Numbered from the stretch's first letter, positions 29,818 to 41,481 are shown. The stretch is DNA of 64,000 bases from Croceicoccus marinus (GCF_001661675.2 NZ_CP019602.1:831501-895500); one strand, 5' to 3'. The notes: a model not told the origin generated them from the sequence alone. Numbers and translations: made by a program.

Positions 29818-31071
29818 TCAAAGGTCGATCAGAAGGCGGGTCGGATCCTCGATCGCCTCCTTGATGATCTTGAGAGCGGTCACTGCCTCGCGCCCGTCGA
29901 TCAGGCGGTGGTCGTAGGACAGGGCGATGTACATCATCGGACGGATCTCGACCTTGCCATTGATGGCGACGGGCCGTTCCTCGATCCGGTGCAGGCCGAG
30001 AACCGCGCTCTGCGGCGGGTTGATGATGGGGGTCGACATCAGCGAACCGAACACGCCGCCGTTGGAGATCGTGAAGGTGCCGCCCTTCATGTCTTCCATC
30101 GTCAGCGTGCCGTCCTTGGCGCGCGAGCCGAAGTCGGCGATGTCCTGTTCGATCTGCGCGAAGCTTTTCTTGTCGGCATCGCGCAGGACCGGAACGACCA
30201 GGCCGTTCGGGGCCGAAACCGCAACCGAGACATCGACGTAATCGTGATACAGGATCTCGTCGCCCTCAAGCTGGGCATTGACGCTGGGCACGTCCTTCAG
30301 CGCAAGGCAGGCCGCCTTGGTGAAGAAGCCCATGAAGCCAAGGCGCACATCGTGCTTCTTCGCGAACATATCCTTGTACTTCGCGCGCGTTTCCATGACC
30401 GCGGTCATATCGACGTCGTTGAACGTGGTTAGCAGCGCCGCGGTATCCTGCGCGCTCTTCAGCCGCTTGGCGATGGTCTGGCGCAGGCGGGTCATCTTCA
30501 CCCGCTCGACATTGCGGCCCGGCGCAGATGCGGCCGCGGGGGCAGGGGCGCTGGTCGACGAAGCCGATGCGTCCTTCTTGGCCTTTGCGGCTGCGAGCAC
30601 GTCTTCCTTGGTCAGGCGCCCGTCCTTGCCGGTGCCCTTGACCTTGGCCGGATCGATACCGTGTTCAAGAACCGCACGCCGAACCGCTGGGGACAGCACG
30701 ACGGCATCGCCGCCTTCTTCGCCAGCTTCGACGGTCGGCTCCGGTGCAGAGGCCGGTGCCGGTGACGGGGAAGGAGCGGGCGAGGGGGCAGGGGCGGACT
30801 GGGACTTCGCCGCAGGCTTCGGCGAAGAACCGGAGCCTTCCTCGATCGTCGCGATCAGCGCGCCAACTTCCACGTTGTCACCCTCGGCAACCAGATGCTC
30901 GCCCATCACGCCCGCGGACGGTGCGTTGACGTCGATCGCGACCTTGTCGGTTTCCAGGCTGCAAATGGGTTCGTCGGCGGCCACGGCTTCGCCGGGCTGC
31001 TTCAACCACTCGCCCACCGTCGCTTCGGTGATCGATTCGCCCAATACGGGGACCTTGACTTCGGTGCTCAT
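29818..31071 (-). CDS. sucB: 2-oxoglutarate dehydrogenase E2 (dihydrolipoyl succinyltransferase)
   Basis: 417 residues. The N-terminal lipoyl domain has the lysine in [11 protein letters not shown]. An Ala/Pro/Ser linker follows, then the E1/E3-binding domain ([20 protein letters not shown]) and the catalytic domain ending [17 protein letters not shown], with catalytic His and Asp. It moves succinyl groups to CoA. The Ala/Pro linker (about residues 80-110) is long and repetitive. It is co-transcribed with sucA and lpdA. Confidence 0.97.
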   Translation of the reverse strand: MSTEVKVPVLGESITEATVGEWLKQPGEAVAADEPICSLETDKVAIDVNAPSAGVMGEHLVAEGDNVEVGALIATIEEGSGSSPKPAAKSQSAPAPSPAPSPSPAPASAPEPTVEAGEEGGDAVVLSPAVRRAVLEHGIDPAKVKGTGKDGRLTKEDVLAAAKAKKDASASSTSAPAPAAASAPGRNVERVKMTRLRQTIAKRLKSAQDTAALLTTFNDVDMTAVMETRAKYKDMFAKKHDVRLGFMGFFTKAACLALKDVPSVNAQLEGDEILYHDYVDVSVAVSAPNGLVVPVLRDADKKSFAQIEQDIADFGSRAKDGTLTMEDMKGGTFTISNGGVFGSLMSTPIINPPQSAVLGLHRIEERPVAINGKVEIRPMMYIALSYDHRLIDGREAVTALKIIKEAIEDPTRLLIDL

Positions 31072-31110
31072 TTCAATGCCGTCCTTTTACGGAATTCTCT
31101 GGGCTGCGGA

Positions 31111-33945
31111 TCACTTCTTGTCCGCGGCGATCATGTCTTCGATCGACAGGCCGAGCGCGTCGGCAACCAGCGCCTGCTGCTGCGCCACATGGCGCGATGC
31201 AAGGCCGGTCGCGGGCGACGCCGCGGGTTCGCGCCCGGCATAGCGGGGCCGCGAGACCGGTGCTTCCGCCTCGGCCAGCGCCTGCTCGATCTGGCTCTCG
31301 ACAAAGAACCATGCGCCGTTGTTGCGCGGTTCCTCCTGGCACCAGACGACCTTCTTCAGGTTCTTCATCCGGCTCATCCGCAACGCCAGCGGTTCGCCGG
31401 GGAACGGATAGATCTGCTCGATCCGCACGATGCTGGTATTGTCGAGCCCCGCCTTGTCGCGAGCCTCGATCAGGTCATACGCGACCTTGCCCGAACACAG
31501 GACCAGGCGTTCCACCTTGTCGTCGGCGATGTCGGTGGTATCCGACACGATCCGGTGGAAGTGGGCGTCGCCCAGGAAGTCTTCCTTTGCCGACTTCGCC
31601 ATCGGATGGCGCAGCAGCGACTTGGGCGTCATGATGATCAGCGGCTTGCGGAAGCTGCGCAGCATCTGGCGGCGCATCACGTGGAAATAGTTCGCAGGCG
31701 TGGTGATGTTGCACACCTGAATATTGTCGCCCGCGCACAGTTGCAGGAACCGCTCCAGCCGGGCCGAGGAGTGCTCCGGCCCCTGGCCTTCGTAGCCATG
31801 CGGCAGCAACATCACCAGGCCGTTGGCACGAAGCCACTTGGCTTCGCCCGCCGCGATGAACTGGTCGATCATGATCTGCGCGCCATTGGCGAAATCGCCG
31901 AACTGCGCTTCCCACAGGACAAGCGATTTCGGGTCGGCAAGGGCATAGCCATACTCGAAACCAAGCACGCCATATTCGGACAGCGGGCTGTCATACACCT
32001 CGAAATGACCATGCGGGACATGGCACAGCGGTATGTACTTTTCCTCGGTCTCCTGATCGACCCAGACGGCGTGGCGCTGCGAGAACGTGCCGCGACCCGA
32101 ATCCTGCCCCGACAGACGAACCGAGAACCCTTCGGCCAGCAGCGATCCGAAGCTCAGCGCTTCGGCGGTGGCCCAGTCGAAGCCGGCACCTTCTTCAAAC
32201 ATCTGGCGCTTGGCATCCAGCACGCGGTTCAGCGTCTTGTGGATCTTCACATTCTCGGGAACGCTGGTCAGCGTGCGGCCCAGGCTGTCGAACAGCTTGG
32301 CCTCGATCCCGGTGGCGTGGCTGCGCCGCGCGGTTTCCGGATCGGCAGGCTTGTTGAGGCCGGTCCAGCGTCCGCCGAACCAGTCGGCCTGGTTCGCCTT
32401 ATAGCTCTTCCCTGCCTCGAACTCTCCTTCAAGCTCGTGATGGAACGCGTCTTCCTGGCCCTTCAGATAGCCGGGCTCGATCACGCCTTCCTGCTCCAGC
32501 CGCTCGGCATAGAGCGCGCTGACGCCGGGATGGCCGCGGATCTGCTTGTACATCAGCGGCTGGGTGAAGCTGGGCTCGTCGCCTTCGTTGTGGCCAAAGC
32601 GGCGATAGCACCACATGTCGATCACGATGTCGCGGCCAAAGCGCTGGCGGTACTCGATCGCCAGCTTGCAGCAGAAGGTAACGGCCTCGGGGTCGTCGCC
32701 GTTCACATGCAGGATCGGCGCCTGCACGCCCTTCGCCACGTCGGACGGATAGGGCGACGAACGGGCGAACTGCGGGCTGGTGGTAAAGCCGATCTGGTTG
32801 TTGATCACGAAATGGATGCAGCCGCCGGTGTTGTAGCCGCGAATGCCGCTGAAGCCGAGGCACTCCCACACGATGCCCTGGCCCGCGAAGGCCGCGTCGC
32901 CGTGGATCAGCACGGGCAGGACCTGCTGGTGCTTGCCGTCGCCGATGTCATCGCGGAACTGCTGCTGCGCGCGCACCTTGCCAAGCACGACCGGGTCGAC
33001 CGCTTCCAGGTGCGAGGGGTTGGGCACAAGGCTCATGTGCACCTTCACCCCGTCGAATTCGCGGTCGGTGCTGGTGCCCAGATGGTACTTCACGTCGCCC
33101 GATCCGCCCACGTCCTCGGGATTCGCAGAACCGCCCGAAAATTCGTGGAATATCACCTTGTACGGCTTGCCCATGACGTTCGCCAGAACATTGAGGCGGC
33201 CGCGGTGCGCCATGCCATAGACGATCTCGCGCACGCCCATGGCGCCGCCGTACTTGATGACCGATTCCAGCGCCGGGATCATTGCCTCGCCGCCGTCCAG
33301 ACCGAAACGCTTGGTACCGACATATTTCTTGGCGAGGAACTTCTCGTACTGCTCGCCGCGGATCACCGCGCCCAGGATCGCCTTCTTGCCCATGATGGTG
33401 AAGTCGATCGACTTGTCGGCGCCTTCCATCTTTTCCTGCAGGAAGCGGCGTTCCTCGACATCGGCGATGTGCATGTATTCAAGGCCGACCTTGCCGCAAT
33501 AGTTCGCGCGTAGGATCTCGACCAGCTCGCGCACGGTCGTCCATTCAAGGCCCAAATTACCGCCCACATAGATCTTGCGGTCAAGGTCGCCCGGCTTGAA
33601 GCCGTGATACTCGGGCGTCAGATCCTTGGGCAGTTCTCGATTGGACAGACCCAGCGGATCGAGGTCCGCCGCCATGTGGCCCCGCACGCGATAGGTGCGG
33701 ATCAGCATCATCGCGCGGACGGAATCGTCTGCCGCCGCCTCGATCGCCTTGTCGTCGACCGGCACGCCCTTCTTCTTCGCCGCTTCCTTCAGCGCCGCCT
33801 TCATCCGCGTCGGATCCAGCGCCATCGTCAGGTCGTCGAAGCCGTCCTCGCCGGTCAGCGGCCAGCTCTTGCGCTGCCACGACGGACCGGGCTGGGCCTC
33901 GCTCGGCTCCATCTCGGGGAGGAAGGTCTGATGCTCTTTACCCAT
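31111..33945 (-). CDS. sucA: 2-oxoglutarate dehydrogenase E1
   Basis: 944 residues from the ATG at 33945, which has GGAAGA upstream; the TTG at 33957 would add four residues. It is a thiamine-diphosphate enzyme: GMAHRGRLNVLANVMGKPY, FHGDAAF-type HGDAAFAGQGIVWECLGFSG, and the cofactor segment DIVIDMWCYRRFGHNEGDEP. The C-terminal VVWCQEEPRNNGAW is typical. It decarboxylates 2-oxoglutarate and loads the lipoyl group of SucB. Confidence 0.97.
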   Translation of the reverse strand: MGKEHQTFLPEMEPSEAQPGPSWQRKSWPLTGEDGFDDLTMALDPTRMKAALKEAAKKKGVPVDDKAIEAAADDSVRAMMLIRTYRVRGHMAADLDPLGLSNRELPKDLTPEYHGFKPGDLDRKIYVGGNLGLEWTTVRELVEILRANYCGKVGLEYMHIADVEERRFLQEKMEGADKSIDFTIMGKKAILGAVIRGEQYEKFLAKKYVGTKRFGLDGGEAMIPALESVIKYGGAMGVREIVYGMAHRGRLNVLANVMGKPYKVIFHEFSGGSANPEDVGGSGDVKYHLGTSTDREFDGVKVHMSLVPNPSHLEAVDPVVLGKVRAQQQFRDDIGDGKHQQVLPVLIHGDAAFAGQGIVWECLGFSGIRGYNTGGCIHFVINNQIGFTTSPQFARSSPYPSDVAKGVQAPILHVNGDDPEAVTFCCKLAIEYRQRFGRDIVIDMWCYRRFGHNEGDEPSFTQPLMYKQIRGHPGVSALYAERLEQEGVIEPGYLKGQEDAFHHELEGEFEAGKSYKANQADWFGGRWTGLNKPADPETARRSHATGIEAKLFDSLGRTLTSVPENVKIHKTLNRVLDAKRQMFEEGAGFDWATAEALSFGSLLAEGFSVRLSGQDSGRGTFSQRHAVWVDQETEEKYIPLCHVPHGHFEVYDSPLSEYGVLGFEYGYALADPKSLVLWEAQFGDFANGAQIMIDQFIAAGEAKWLRANGLVMLLPHGYEGQGPEHSSARLERFLQLCAGDNIQVCNITTPANYFHVMRRQMLRSFRKPLIIMTPKSLLRHPMAKSAKEDFLGDAHFHRIVSDTTDIADDKVERLVLCSGKVAYDLIEARDKAGLDNTSIVRIEQIYPFPGEPLALRMSRMKNLKKVVWCQEEPRNNGAWFFVESQIEQALAEAEAPVSRPRYAGREPAASPATGLASRHVAQQQALVADALGLSIEDMIAADKK

Positions 33946-34040
33946 GGTGTCTTCCAATGGTTGCCCGCAGTCGCAGGCCTGGTGTTTCAGGCCGCGGTCC
34001 GCCTCCTCCTCCCCAAGGAAGGCGGGCCGCGGCGAATAGC

Positions 34041-34931
34041 TTAGGCGAGTTCCTTGAGGAGCCCGTCCAGGGTTTCGCCAAGCAGCGAGGGCGAGGGCGA
34101 GACGCGGACGCCAGCCTCTTCCATTGCCGCGATCTTGTCTTCGGCGCCGCCCTGGCCGCCCGATACGATGGCGCCGGCATGGCCCATGCGGCGGCCCGGA
34201 GGCGCCGTGCGGCCCGCGATGAAGCCGACCATGGGCTTCTTGCGCCCACGCTTGGCTTCGTCCTTCAGGAACTGTGCCGCTTCTTCCTCGGCGCTGCCGC
34301 CGATCTCGCCGATCATGATGATCGACTTCGTCTCGTCATCGGCCAGGAACAGTTCCAGCACGTCGATGAAATTGGTGCCGTTGACCGGGTCGCCGCCGAT
34401 GCCGACCGCGGTGGTCTGGCCAAGCCCGATATTGGTGGTCTGGAACACCGCCTCATAGGTCAGCGTGCCCGAACGCGAGACGACGCCGACCGAGCCCTTC
34501 TTGAAGATCGAACCGGGCATGATGCCGATCTTGCATTCGCCGGGGGTCAGCACGCCGGGGCAGTTCGGACCGATCAGGCGCGCCTTCGAACCCTGCAGCG
34601 CACGCTTCACGCGCACCATGTCGAGCACCGGAATGCCCTCGGTAATGGCGACGATCAGCTCCATCTCGGCGTCGATCGCTTCCAGGATCGAGTCCGCTGC
34701 GAACGGCGGCGGCACATAGATGCACGAAGCGGTCGCGCCGGTCGCGGCCTTCGCCTCGGCCACCGTGTCATAGTTCGGCAGGCCGATGTGGGTCGTGCCG
34801 CCCTTGCCGGGGGTTACGCCCGCAACCATGTGCGTGCCATAGGCCAGCGCCTGTTCGGTGTGGAACGTGCCGGTCGATCCGGTCATGCCCTGGGTGATGA
34901 CCTTGGTATTCTTGTCGACGAGAATGGACAT
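34041..34931 (-). CDS. sucD: succinyl-CoA synthetase subunit alpha
   Basis: 296 residues, [20 protein letters not shown]. The CoA-binding Rossmann part has [20 protein letters not shown]. The phospho-histidine is in the loop [16 protein letters not shown]. It needs the beta subunit SucC to make succinate and ATP or GTP, but no sucC is next to it. A 9-bp perfect hairpin (34957-34978) lies in the gap to mdh. Confidence 0.96.
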   Translation of the reverse strand: MSILVDKNTKVITQGMTGSTGTFHTEQALAYGTHMVAGVTPGKGGTTHIGLPNYDTVAEAKAATGATASCIYVPPPFAADSILEAIDAEMELIVAITEGIPVLDMVRVKRALQGSKARLIGPNCPGVLTPGECKIGIMPGSIFKKGSVGVVSRSGTLTYEAVFQTTNIGLGQTTAVGIGGDPVNGTNFIDVLELFLADDETKSIIMIGEIGGSAEEEAAQFLKDEAKRGRKKPMVGFIAGRTAPPGRRMGHAGAIVSGGQGGAEDKIAAMEEAGVRVSPSPSLLGETLDGLLKELA

Positions 34932-34956
34932 TTAACGCTCTCCTTGTCGGGAGGGG

Positions 34957-34978
34957 CGGGCGGCCGTCAGGCCGCCCG
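34957..34978. repeat. hairpin between mdh and sucD
   Basis: Perfect 9-bp stem CGGGCGGCC/GGCCGCCCG with loop GTCA. No T-tract follows on either strand, so it is more likely an RNA processing or stability element than a terminator. Confidence 0.6.
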
Positions 34979-34986
34979 GAAGAAAT

Positions 34987-36138
<1,152 letters not shown>

Positions 36139-36228
36139 TCAGCTTGCCAACCGATTGTTCTCATGGCTATGCGCCGCGCCATCGTTATGGGTTGGCCGGT
36201 TGGGCATGTTGTCGCGCAGCCGGCCCTA

Positions 36229-36398
36229 AGAGGGAAGATCGGTGCGTCATGCCGTGCGTCAAACGCGTGCGGTCCGGCAATTCCGGCGCTGCCCCCGCAA
36301 CTGTAACCGGTGAGCGTTCGTCATTTCGTGTCACTGGTCCCGCAAGGGGCCGGGAAGGCCGGCGAAACGCGTCGATCCGGAAGTCAGGAGACCTGCCC
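36229..36398 (+). ncRNA. cobalamin (adenosylcobalamin-class) riboswitch
   Basis: The conserved B12-box order is present: GGGAAGATCGGTG near 36232, GCTGCCCCCGCAACTGTA at 36288-36305, CACTG near 36332, GGGAAGGC near 36352 and GGAAGTCAGGAGACCTGCC at 36379-36397. It lies about 105 nt before btuB. Vitamin B12 binding is expected to switch off the btuBFCD operon. Between mdh (35949) and this element nothing else is evident apart from the promoter space. Confidence 0.95.
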
Positions 36399-36502
36399 GT
36401 ATCGGTCGTTCGAGCCAGCGGGCGGGGTGTACCGAAGGCATCGGAAAGGCGCGATCCCGCGTCTTCCGACAGGAACGGCAATCGTTCTTGTCCGGAGGAT
36501 AC

Positions 36503-38338
36503 ATGCGTCTTGATTTCTGTTTGGCCACATCGGCCCTCGTCACATCCTGTTTCGCCTTCATCGCCCCCGCCGCCGCGCAGGAAGCGGGCGATCCGATCAC
36601 CGTCACCGCGACCGGGCTGGAGCTTTCGGTCGACAATACCGGCCAGGCGATCTCCATCATCGATCTGCCCGAGATCGAGACCGTGCAGGGCCCCGACCTG
36701 TCCCGCGTCCTGCGGCGCCTGCCCGGCGTCGCGATCAGCCGGAACGGGCCGGCCGGCTCGTTCACCGGCGTGCGCGTGCGCGGTGCGTTTTCGGAACAAC
36801 TGCTTGTCCTGATCGACGGGGTAAAGGTGAACGACGTCGCCGCGCCCGGCGGCGGGTTCGACTTCGCCAATGTGCTGGCAGGCAGTGTCGAACGGATCGA
36901 GCTGCTGCGCGGTCCCAACTCGGTCATCTGGGGGTCCGACGCGATGGGCGGGGTGATGAACCTCACCACCCGGCAAGTCGACGGGATTTCCGCCAGCGCG
37001 GAATATGGCGCGTTCGATACCGCCTATGCAACGCTGGCGGGCGGGGTCGTCACCGATCGTGTCGAGGCGGGGCTGACCGGCAGCTGGTACGATTCCGACG
37101 GGTTCAGCGCGGCCAGCACGGGCGGCGAAGCCGACGGCTTCCGCCAGTGGCAGCTTGCGGGGCGCGGCCGCTTCCACGTAAGCGACGCGTTTTCGCTAAC
37201 CGCCAATGGCCGCTATGCCGATGGCCGGCTCGAGCAGGACGGCTATCCCGCGCCCCTGTACGCCTTTGCCGACACCGACGACCTGCAGGATACCGAGGAA
37301 TATTCGGGCCGCATCGGCGCCGACTATCAGGGCGACAGGCTGACCCTGCGCGGCGGCTATGCCCTGTCCGACACGACGCGGCTCTATACGGGGGAAAGCT
37401 ATGGCGATTTCCCCTACGAGACCAAGGGCAGGCTCGAGCGGGCCGAACTGTTCGGCCGTTTCGGCCTTACCGACAGCCTGGGCATCGATTTCGGGGCCGA
37501 CCGCGAATGGTACGGCTTCGAGGATTCGGGCAGCGACCGCTCGACCACGCTCACCAGCGGACATGGCCAGCTGTCCTGGGGCGGCCCGGCCGTGACCCTC
37601 GCCGCGGGCGCGCGCTATGACGATCACGAACTGTTCGGCGACGAATGGACGTTCGGCGCGAATGGCGCGCTGGAACTGGGTGCGCAGCTGCGGCTGCGCG
37701 CATCCTATGGCGAGGGCTTCAAGGCGCCCACGCTCTACCAGCTCTATTCCTTCTACGGCGACGAGGGGCTGAACCCAGAGCGGAGCAAGGGCTATGATGT
37801 CGGTATCGAGAAGGGGCGCCGCGACGGCATGTTCTTCGCCGCCGCCACCCTGTTCCGCCGCGACAGCACCGACCTGATCGACTTCGATCTGGCGAATTCG
37901 GTCTATTACAACATCGGCAGGGCCCGCGCGCAGGGCGCGGAACTCGAACTGGCGGCACGCCCGTCCCAGAACCTGCGGCTTGGCCTCGTCTACACATACC
38001 TGGAGACCGAGGACCGGACGGCGGGCGGCACCTATCAGGGCAATAACCTCAACCGCAGGCCGGATCACGCGGTCACCGCCATGGTGGACTGGGCCACCCC
38101 CACCGGGCTGATGCTGGGCACAGACGTGCGGCTGGTCGGCGACAGCTATGACGATCGCGGCAATTTCACGCGGCTCGACGGCTTCGTGACGGTGGATCTT
38201 CGCGCCTCGATGCCGCTGGGCGACAGGCTGGAACTGTTCGGGCGGGTCGAGAACCTGTTCGATGCGGGCTACCAGACGGTCGCGGGCTACAATTCGTCCG
38301 GCGCCGCTGCCTATGGCGGAGCGCGGGTGAAAATCTGA
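36503..38338 (+). CDS. btuB: TonB-dependent outer-membrane cobalamin receptor
   Basis: 611 residues from the ATG at 36503 (CCGGAGGAT upstream). A signal peptide (ending AAAQ) is followed by the plug domain with ITVTATGLEL, DLSRVLRRLPGVAISRNG, GVRVRGAFSEQLLVLIDGV and VERIELLRGPNSVIWGSDAMGGV. The long beta-barrel ends ...YGGARVKI. The B12 riboswitch upstream and the btuFCD genes downstream identify the substrate. The start of btuF overlaps the stop. Confidence 0.93.
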   Translation: MRLDFCLATSALVTSCFAFIAPAAAQEAGDPITVTATGLELSVDNTGQAISIIDLPEIETVQGPDLSRVLRRLPGVAISRNGPAGSFTGVRVRGAFSEQLLVLIDGVKVNDVAAPGGGFDFANVLAGSVERIELLRGPNSVIWGSDAMGGVMNLTTRQVDGISASAEYGAFDTAYATLAGGVVTDRVEAGLTGSWYDSDGFSAASTGGEADGFRQWQLAGRGRFHVSDAFSLTANGRYADGRLEQDGYPAPLYAFADTDDLQDTEEYSGRIGADYQGDRLTLRGGYALSDTTRLYTGESYGDFPYETKGRLERAELFGRFGLTDSLGIDFGADREWYGFEDSGSDRSTTLTSGHGQLSWGGPAVTLAAGARYDDHELFGDEWTFGANGALELGAQLRLRASYGEGFKAPTLYQLYSFYGDEGLNPERSKGYDVGIEKGRRDGMFFAAATLFRRDSTDLIDFDLANSVYYNIGRARAQGAELELAARPSQNLRLGLVYTYLETEDRTAGGTYQGNNLNRRPDHAVTAMVDWATPTGLMLGTDVRLVGDSYDDRGNFTRLDGFVTVDLRASMPLGDRLELFGRVENLFDAGYQTVAGYNSSGAAAYGGARVKI

Positions 38339-39225
38339 TGGCGGCGCGGTCGGCAGTCGTGGCGGCGGCGGCAGCAATGCTGGCCGCCTGCACGCCTGCC
38401 GCCGCCCCGGCCCCGGAAGGCTCGCGCGTTCGCCAGGATGTGCCGGTTCCCGAAGGCTCGCCTTTGTCCGAAGCCGAGCCCGTCATCGTGTCTCTGAACC
38501 CGTGCACCGACGCGATCCTGGCCGAGATCGCACCGGGGCGGCTGGCCGCAATCTCGCACTACAGCCACGATCCGGCGGGATCGTCGATGCCGCCCGAACT
38601 CGCGGCGCGCTTTCCCGCCGTGTCGGGCAATGCCGAGGAAGTCGCCGCGCTCCGGCCCGACCTGGTGGTGGCCAGCACCTTCCTGCCGCCCGCCACCGAA
38701 CAGGCCTTCGCGCGCATGGGCCTGCGCGTGGTCAAGACCGGCACCATCACCACGGTCGCCGATTCCATCGCCCAGATCCGCGAACTCGCGGCGCTGGCGG
38801 GCGAAGTCGAGGCTGGCGAGAGGCTGGTCGCCAGGATCGAGGACAGCCTCCGCGCCGCCCGGCCTGCCGAGGGCGCCCGCCCGCTTCCCGCGCTGGTCTG
38901 GCAATCGGGCGGGCTGGTGCCGGGCGAGCAGACTTTGATCAGCGATCTGCTTGTCCGCAGCGGCTTCGCGAACTGGAGCGCGGGGCGCGGGCTGGGGCAG
39001 GGCGCGCTGCTGCCGCTGGAACAGGTGCTGGCCGACCCGCCCCCGCTGATCCTAATCGCGGGCGCGGGCGGCGAGGAAAACCGCAAGCTTGGGCACCCCG
39101 CGCTGACGGCGCTGGACGGCACCGCGCAGGCGCATTTCGATCCGCAGCTGCTCTATTGCGGCGGTCCGACCATCCCGCGCGCGCTGGAGCGGCTGACGCA
39201 GATCCGCGCCGAGGTGGCGGGGTGA
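38338..39225 (+). CDS. btuF: cobalamin-binding periplasmic lipoprotein
   Basis: 295 residues. A lipoprotein signal ends in MLAAC with lipid-bearing Cys18. The mature part is a class III binding protein: VIVSLNPCTDAILAEIAP, LRPDLVVAS, a long helix linking the lobes, and GLVPGEQTLISDLLVRSGFA. It hands B12 to BtuC. It is translationally coupled to both neighbours (TGATG with btuB, GTGA with btuC). Confidence 0.88.
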   Translation: MAARSAVVAAAAAMLAACTPAAAPAPEGSRVRQDVPVPEGSPLSEAEPVIVSLNPCTDAILAEIAPGRLAAISHYSHDPAGSSMPPELAARFPAVSGNAEEVAALRPDLVVASTFLPPATEQAFARMGLRVVKTGTITTVADSIAQIRELAALAGEVEAGERLVARIEDSLRAARPAEGARPLPALVWQSGGLVPGEQTLISDLLVRSGFANWSAGRGLGQGALLPLEQVLADPPPLILIAGAGGEENRKLGHPALTALDGTAQAHFDPQLLYCGGPTIPRALERLTQIRAEVAG

Positions 39226-40181
39226 ACCGCCTCAACGCGGTCCTGCTCGCCGCCATCGGCGTGGCACTGCCGCTCTCGCTGCTGGCGGGACGGGCATGGA
39301 TCGCGCCCTGGGCTGAACCTGTGCCCAATGCTGCCATCATACTGGCCGAACTGCGTCTTCCGCGCGGCTTGCTGGCGCTGATCATCGGCGCCGGTCTGGG
39401 CGGAGCGGGCGCGGCGATGCAGGGCTATCTGCGCAATCCGCTGGCCGATCCTGGCCTGTTCGGGATCGCACCGGGCGCGGCGTTCGGCGCGGTCATGGCG
39501 CTGTTCCTGGGCGTGGCCGCCATTCCGCTGATCCTGCCCTTGTTCGCACTGGCAGGCGCCGCGGGGGCGATGGCGCTGCTGGCGCTGATCGCGGGGCGGA
39601 CGGGGGGAATCGCGCTGTTCACCCTGGCCGGACTGATGATCGCAAGCCTTGCGGGCACGCTTACCAGCCTGGCCATCAGCCTCTCGCCCAATCCCTTCGC
39701 CATGTCAGAAATCGTGACCTGGCTGATGGGGGCGCTGACCGATCGCAGCTGGGCGGACGTATGGATCGCAGCGCCGCTGACATTGGCGGGACTGATCGTG
39801 CTGGCGCTTTGCGGACGCTCACTGGATGCGATGATGCTGGGCGAGCAGGCAGCCCTGTCGCTGGGGGTGCAGGCCCGGCGGCTGCAATGGGGAATCGTGG
39901 CAGGCGTGGGCCTGACCATCGGCGCGGGCGTGGCGGTGGCGGGGATCATCGGCTTCGTCGGGCTGATGGTGCCGCATCTTGTCCGCCCGTTCACCGACCG
40001 GCGTCCCTCCAGCCTGTTGGTGCCGAGCGCGCTGGCAGGGGCGCTGCTGGTGCTGGTCGCCGATACGGCATGTCGGCTGGCGCCGATGGCCAGCGAGCTG
40101 CGCCTGGGCATCGCGCTGTCGCTGCTGGGCGCGCCCTTCTTCCTGGCGCTGCTGCTGCGTCTTCGGCGGGAGCTTGCCTGA
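39222..40181 (+). CDS. btuC: cobalamin ABC transporter permease
   Basis: 319 residues from the GTG at 39222, overlapping btuF by 4 nt. It is a FecCD/BtuC family permease with about ten membrane helices. Visible family motifs are ELRLPRGLLALIIGAGLGGAG, MQGYLRNPLADPGLFGIAPG and the coupling region VAGIIGFVGLMVPHLVRPFT. It forms the inner-membrane channel for B12. Confidence 0.92.
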   Translation: MNRLNAVLLAAIGVALPLSLLAGRAWIAPWAEPVPNAAIILAELRLPRGLLALIIGAGLGGAGAAMQGYLRNPLADPGLFGIAPGAAFGAVMALFLGVAAIPLILPLFALAGAAGAMALLALIAGRTGGIALFTLAGLMIASLAGTLTSLAISLSPNPFAMSEIVTWLMGALTDRSWADVWIAAPLTLAGLIVLALCGRSLDAMMLGEQAALSLGVQARRLQWGIVAGVGLTIGAGVAVAGIIGFVGLMVPHLVRPFTDRRPSSLLVPSALAGALLVLVADTACRLAPMASELRLGIALSLLGAPFFLALLLRLRRELA

Positions 40182-40948
40182 TGATCGCGGCCCGGGCCCT
40201 GACCGTGCAGAAAAGCGGCACGAACGTGCTGGAACGTGTCGATTGCGTGATCCGTCCGGGTCAGATGACGGCCATCTGCGGTCCCAACGGTGCCGGCAAA
40301 TCCACCCTTCTGACCGCGCTGGCCGGCCTGATCGCACCCGCGGGGGGAGAGGTCGGGCTGGACGGAACCCCGCTAGCCGGATTGCCGCCGCGCCAGCGGG
40401 CGCGGGCGATCGGCTTCCTGCCGCAGCAGGCGGAAACCGCCTGGGACGTCAATGTCCGTACACTGGTCGGGCTGGGGCGCTTGCCCTGGCGCGCCGTTCC
40501 GGGCCGTCCGGTCAGGGCAGGGCAGGAAGCGGATGATGGCGCGATATCCAGCGCGGTCCGCGACATGCAGCTGGATGCCCTGATCGACCGGCCGATCTCG
40601 ACATTGTCGGGCGGCGAGAAGGCGCGGGCGATGATGGCGCGTGTCCTCGCCGGGGAACCGCGCTTCATCCTTGCGGACGAGCCTTTCGCCAGCCTCGACA
40701 TCGGGCATGCGCGCGACCTGGCGCATCTGCTTCGCTGCCAGGCAGCCTATGGACGCGGATTGGCCATCGTCATGCATGACCTGGCGCTGGCGATGAACCA
40801 TGCGGACCGCGTCATCGTCCTCGATCGAGGGACGCTGGTCGCGGACGGCAGGCCCGAGGATGCGCTGGACGAGGCGGTGATCGGCAAGGTCTGGGGGACT
40901 AAGGTTCGCTGGCTGGGCGAAGCGGGCGCCCGCGCGCTTGCCATCTAG
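40181..40948 (+). CDS. btuD: cobalamin ABC transporter ATPase
   Basis: 255 residues from the ATG at 40181, sharing one base with the btuC stop. Walker A GPNGAGKST, Q-loop LPQQAE, signature LSGGEKARAMMARVL, Walker B FILADEPFASLD and switch His in VMHDLALAMNHAD are all intact. It powers BtuC. It ends overlapping the convergent thpR stop by 4 nt. Confidence 0.92.
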   Translation: MIAARALTVQKSGTNVLERVDCVIRPGQMTAICGPNGAGKSTLLTALAGLIAPAGGEVGLDGTPLAGLPPRQRARAIGFLPQQAETAWDVNVRTLVGLGRLPWRAVPGRPVRAGQEADDGAISSAVRDMQLDALIDRPISTLSGGEKARAMMARVLAGEPRFILADEPFASLDIGHARDLAHLLRCQAAYGRGLAIVMHDLALAMNHADRVIVLDRGTLVADGRPEDALDEAVIGKVWGTKVRWLGEAGARALAI

Positions 40949-41481
40949 GACAGCCCATAGGCCACGACCGGATCGTAATGCGCGCCCTTGGCTGACAGCG
41001 TGCTTTCGACAAGGAAAAAGCGTTCCACCGTAAAGGGTTCGCTTCGCAATGCGCCATGCTGCGCCAGGAACGGGGCAATGTCGCCCGCTCTGCCCGAAAG
41101 CCTTGCCAGGGTGACGTGGGGCGCGAATACGCGCGTTTCCGGCGCGATCCCGGCGGACCGGCAAGCGCTTTCGACACTCTGCTGCAACTGGATGAGCGCG
41201 CGAGAGGGCGCGACGCCCGCCCACAGCGTATGGGGCCTGCCCTTCTTTTCGAAATGCCCGGCGCCGCGGATCGCCAGATCGAATTTCCCGGCCCGCACAC
41301 TGCCCAGCGCATCGGCGATGTCGTTGGCCTGCGGCGTATCCACCTCGCCAATGAAGCGCAGGGTCAGGTGGAGCTGATCCTCGCCCTGCCAGCGGACATT
41401 GTCGACGCCTTCCATCGTGTCGATCAGCATGTCGATCACGTCGGGCGGCGGCTTGATGGCAACGAACAGGCGATGGCTCAT
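40945..41481 (-). CDS. thpR: RNA 2',3'-cyclic phosphodiesterase (LigT-like, 2H family)
   Basis: 178 residues, MSHRLFVAIKPPPDVIDMLI. Two H-x-T-x motifs are present: HLTLRFIGEV (His38) and HVTLARL. It opens 2',3'-cyclic phosphate ends of RNA, and the E. coli member can also join tRNA halves in vitro. It stands alone between the btu operon and the lysozyme-inhibitor-like gene. Confidence 0.92.
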   Translation of the reverse strand: MSHRLFVAIKPPPDVIDMLIDTMEGVDNVRWQGEDQLHLTLRFIGEVDTPQANDIADALGSVRAGKFDLAIRGAGHFEKKGRPHTLWAGVAPSRALIQLQQSVESACRSAGIAPETRVFAPHVTLARLSGRAGDIAPFLAQHGALRSEPFTVERFFLVESTLSAKGAHYDPVVAYGLS

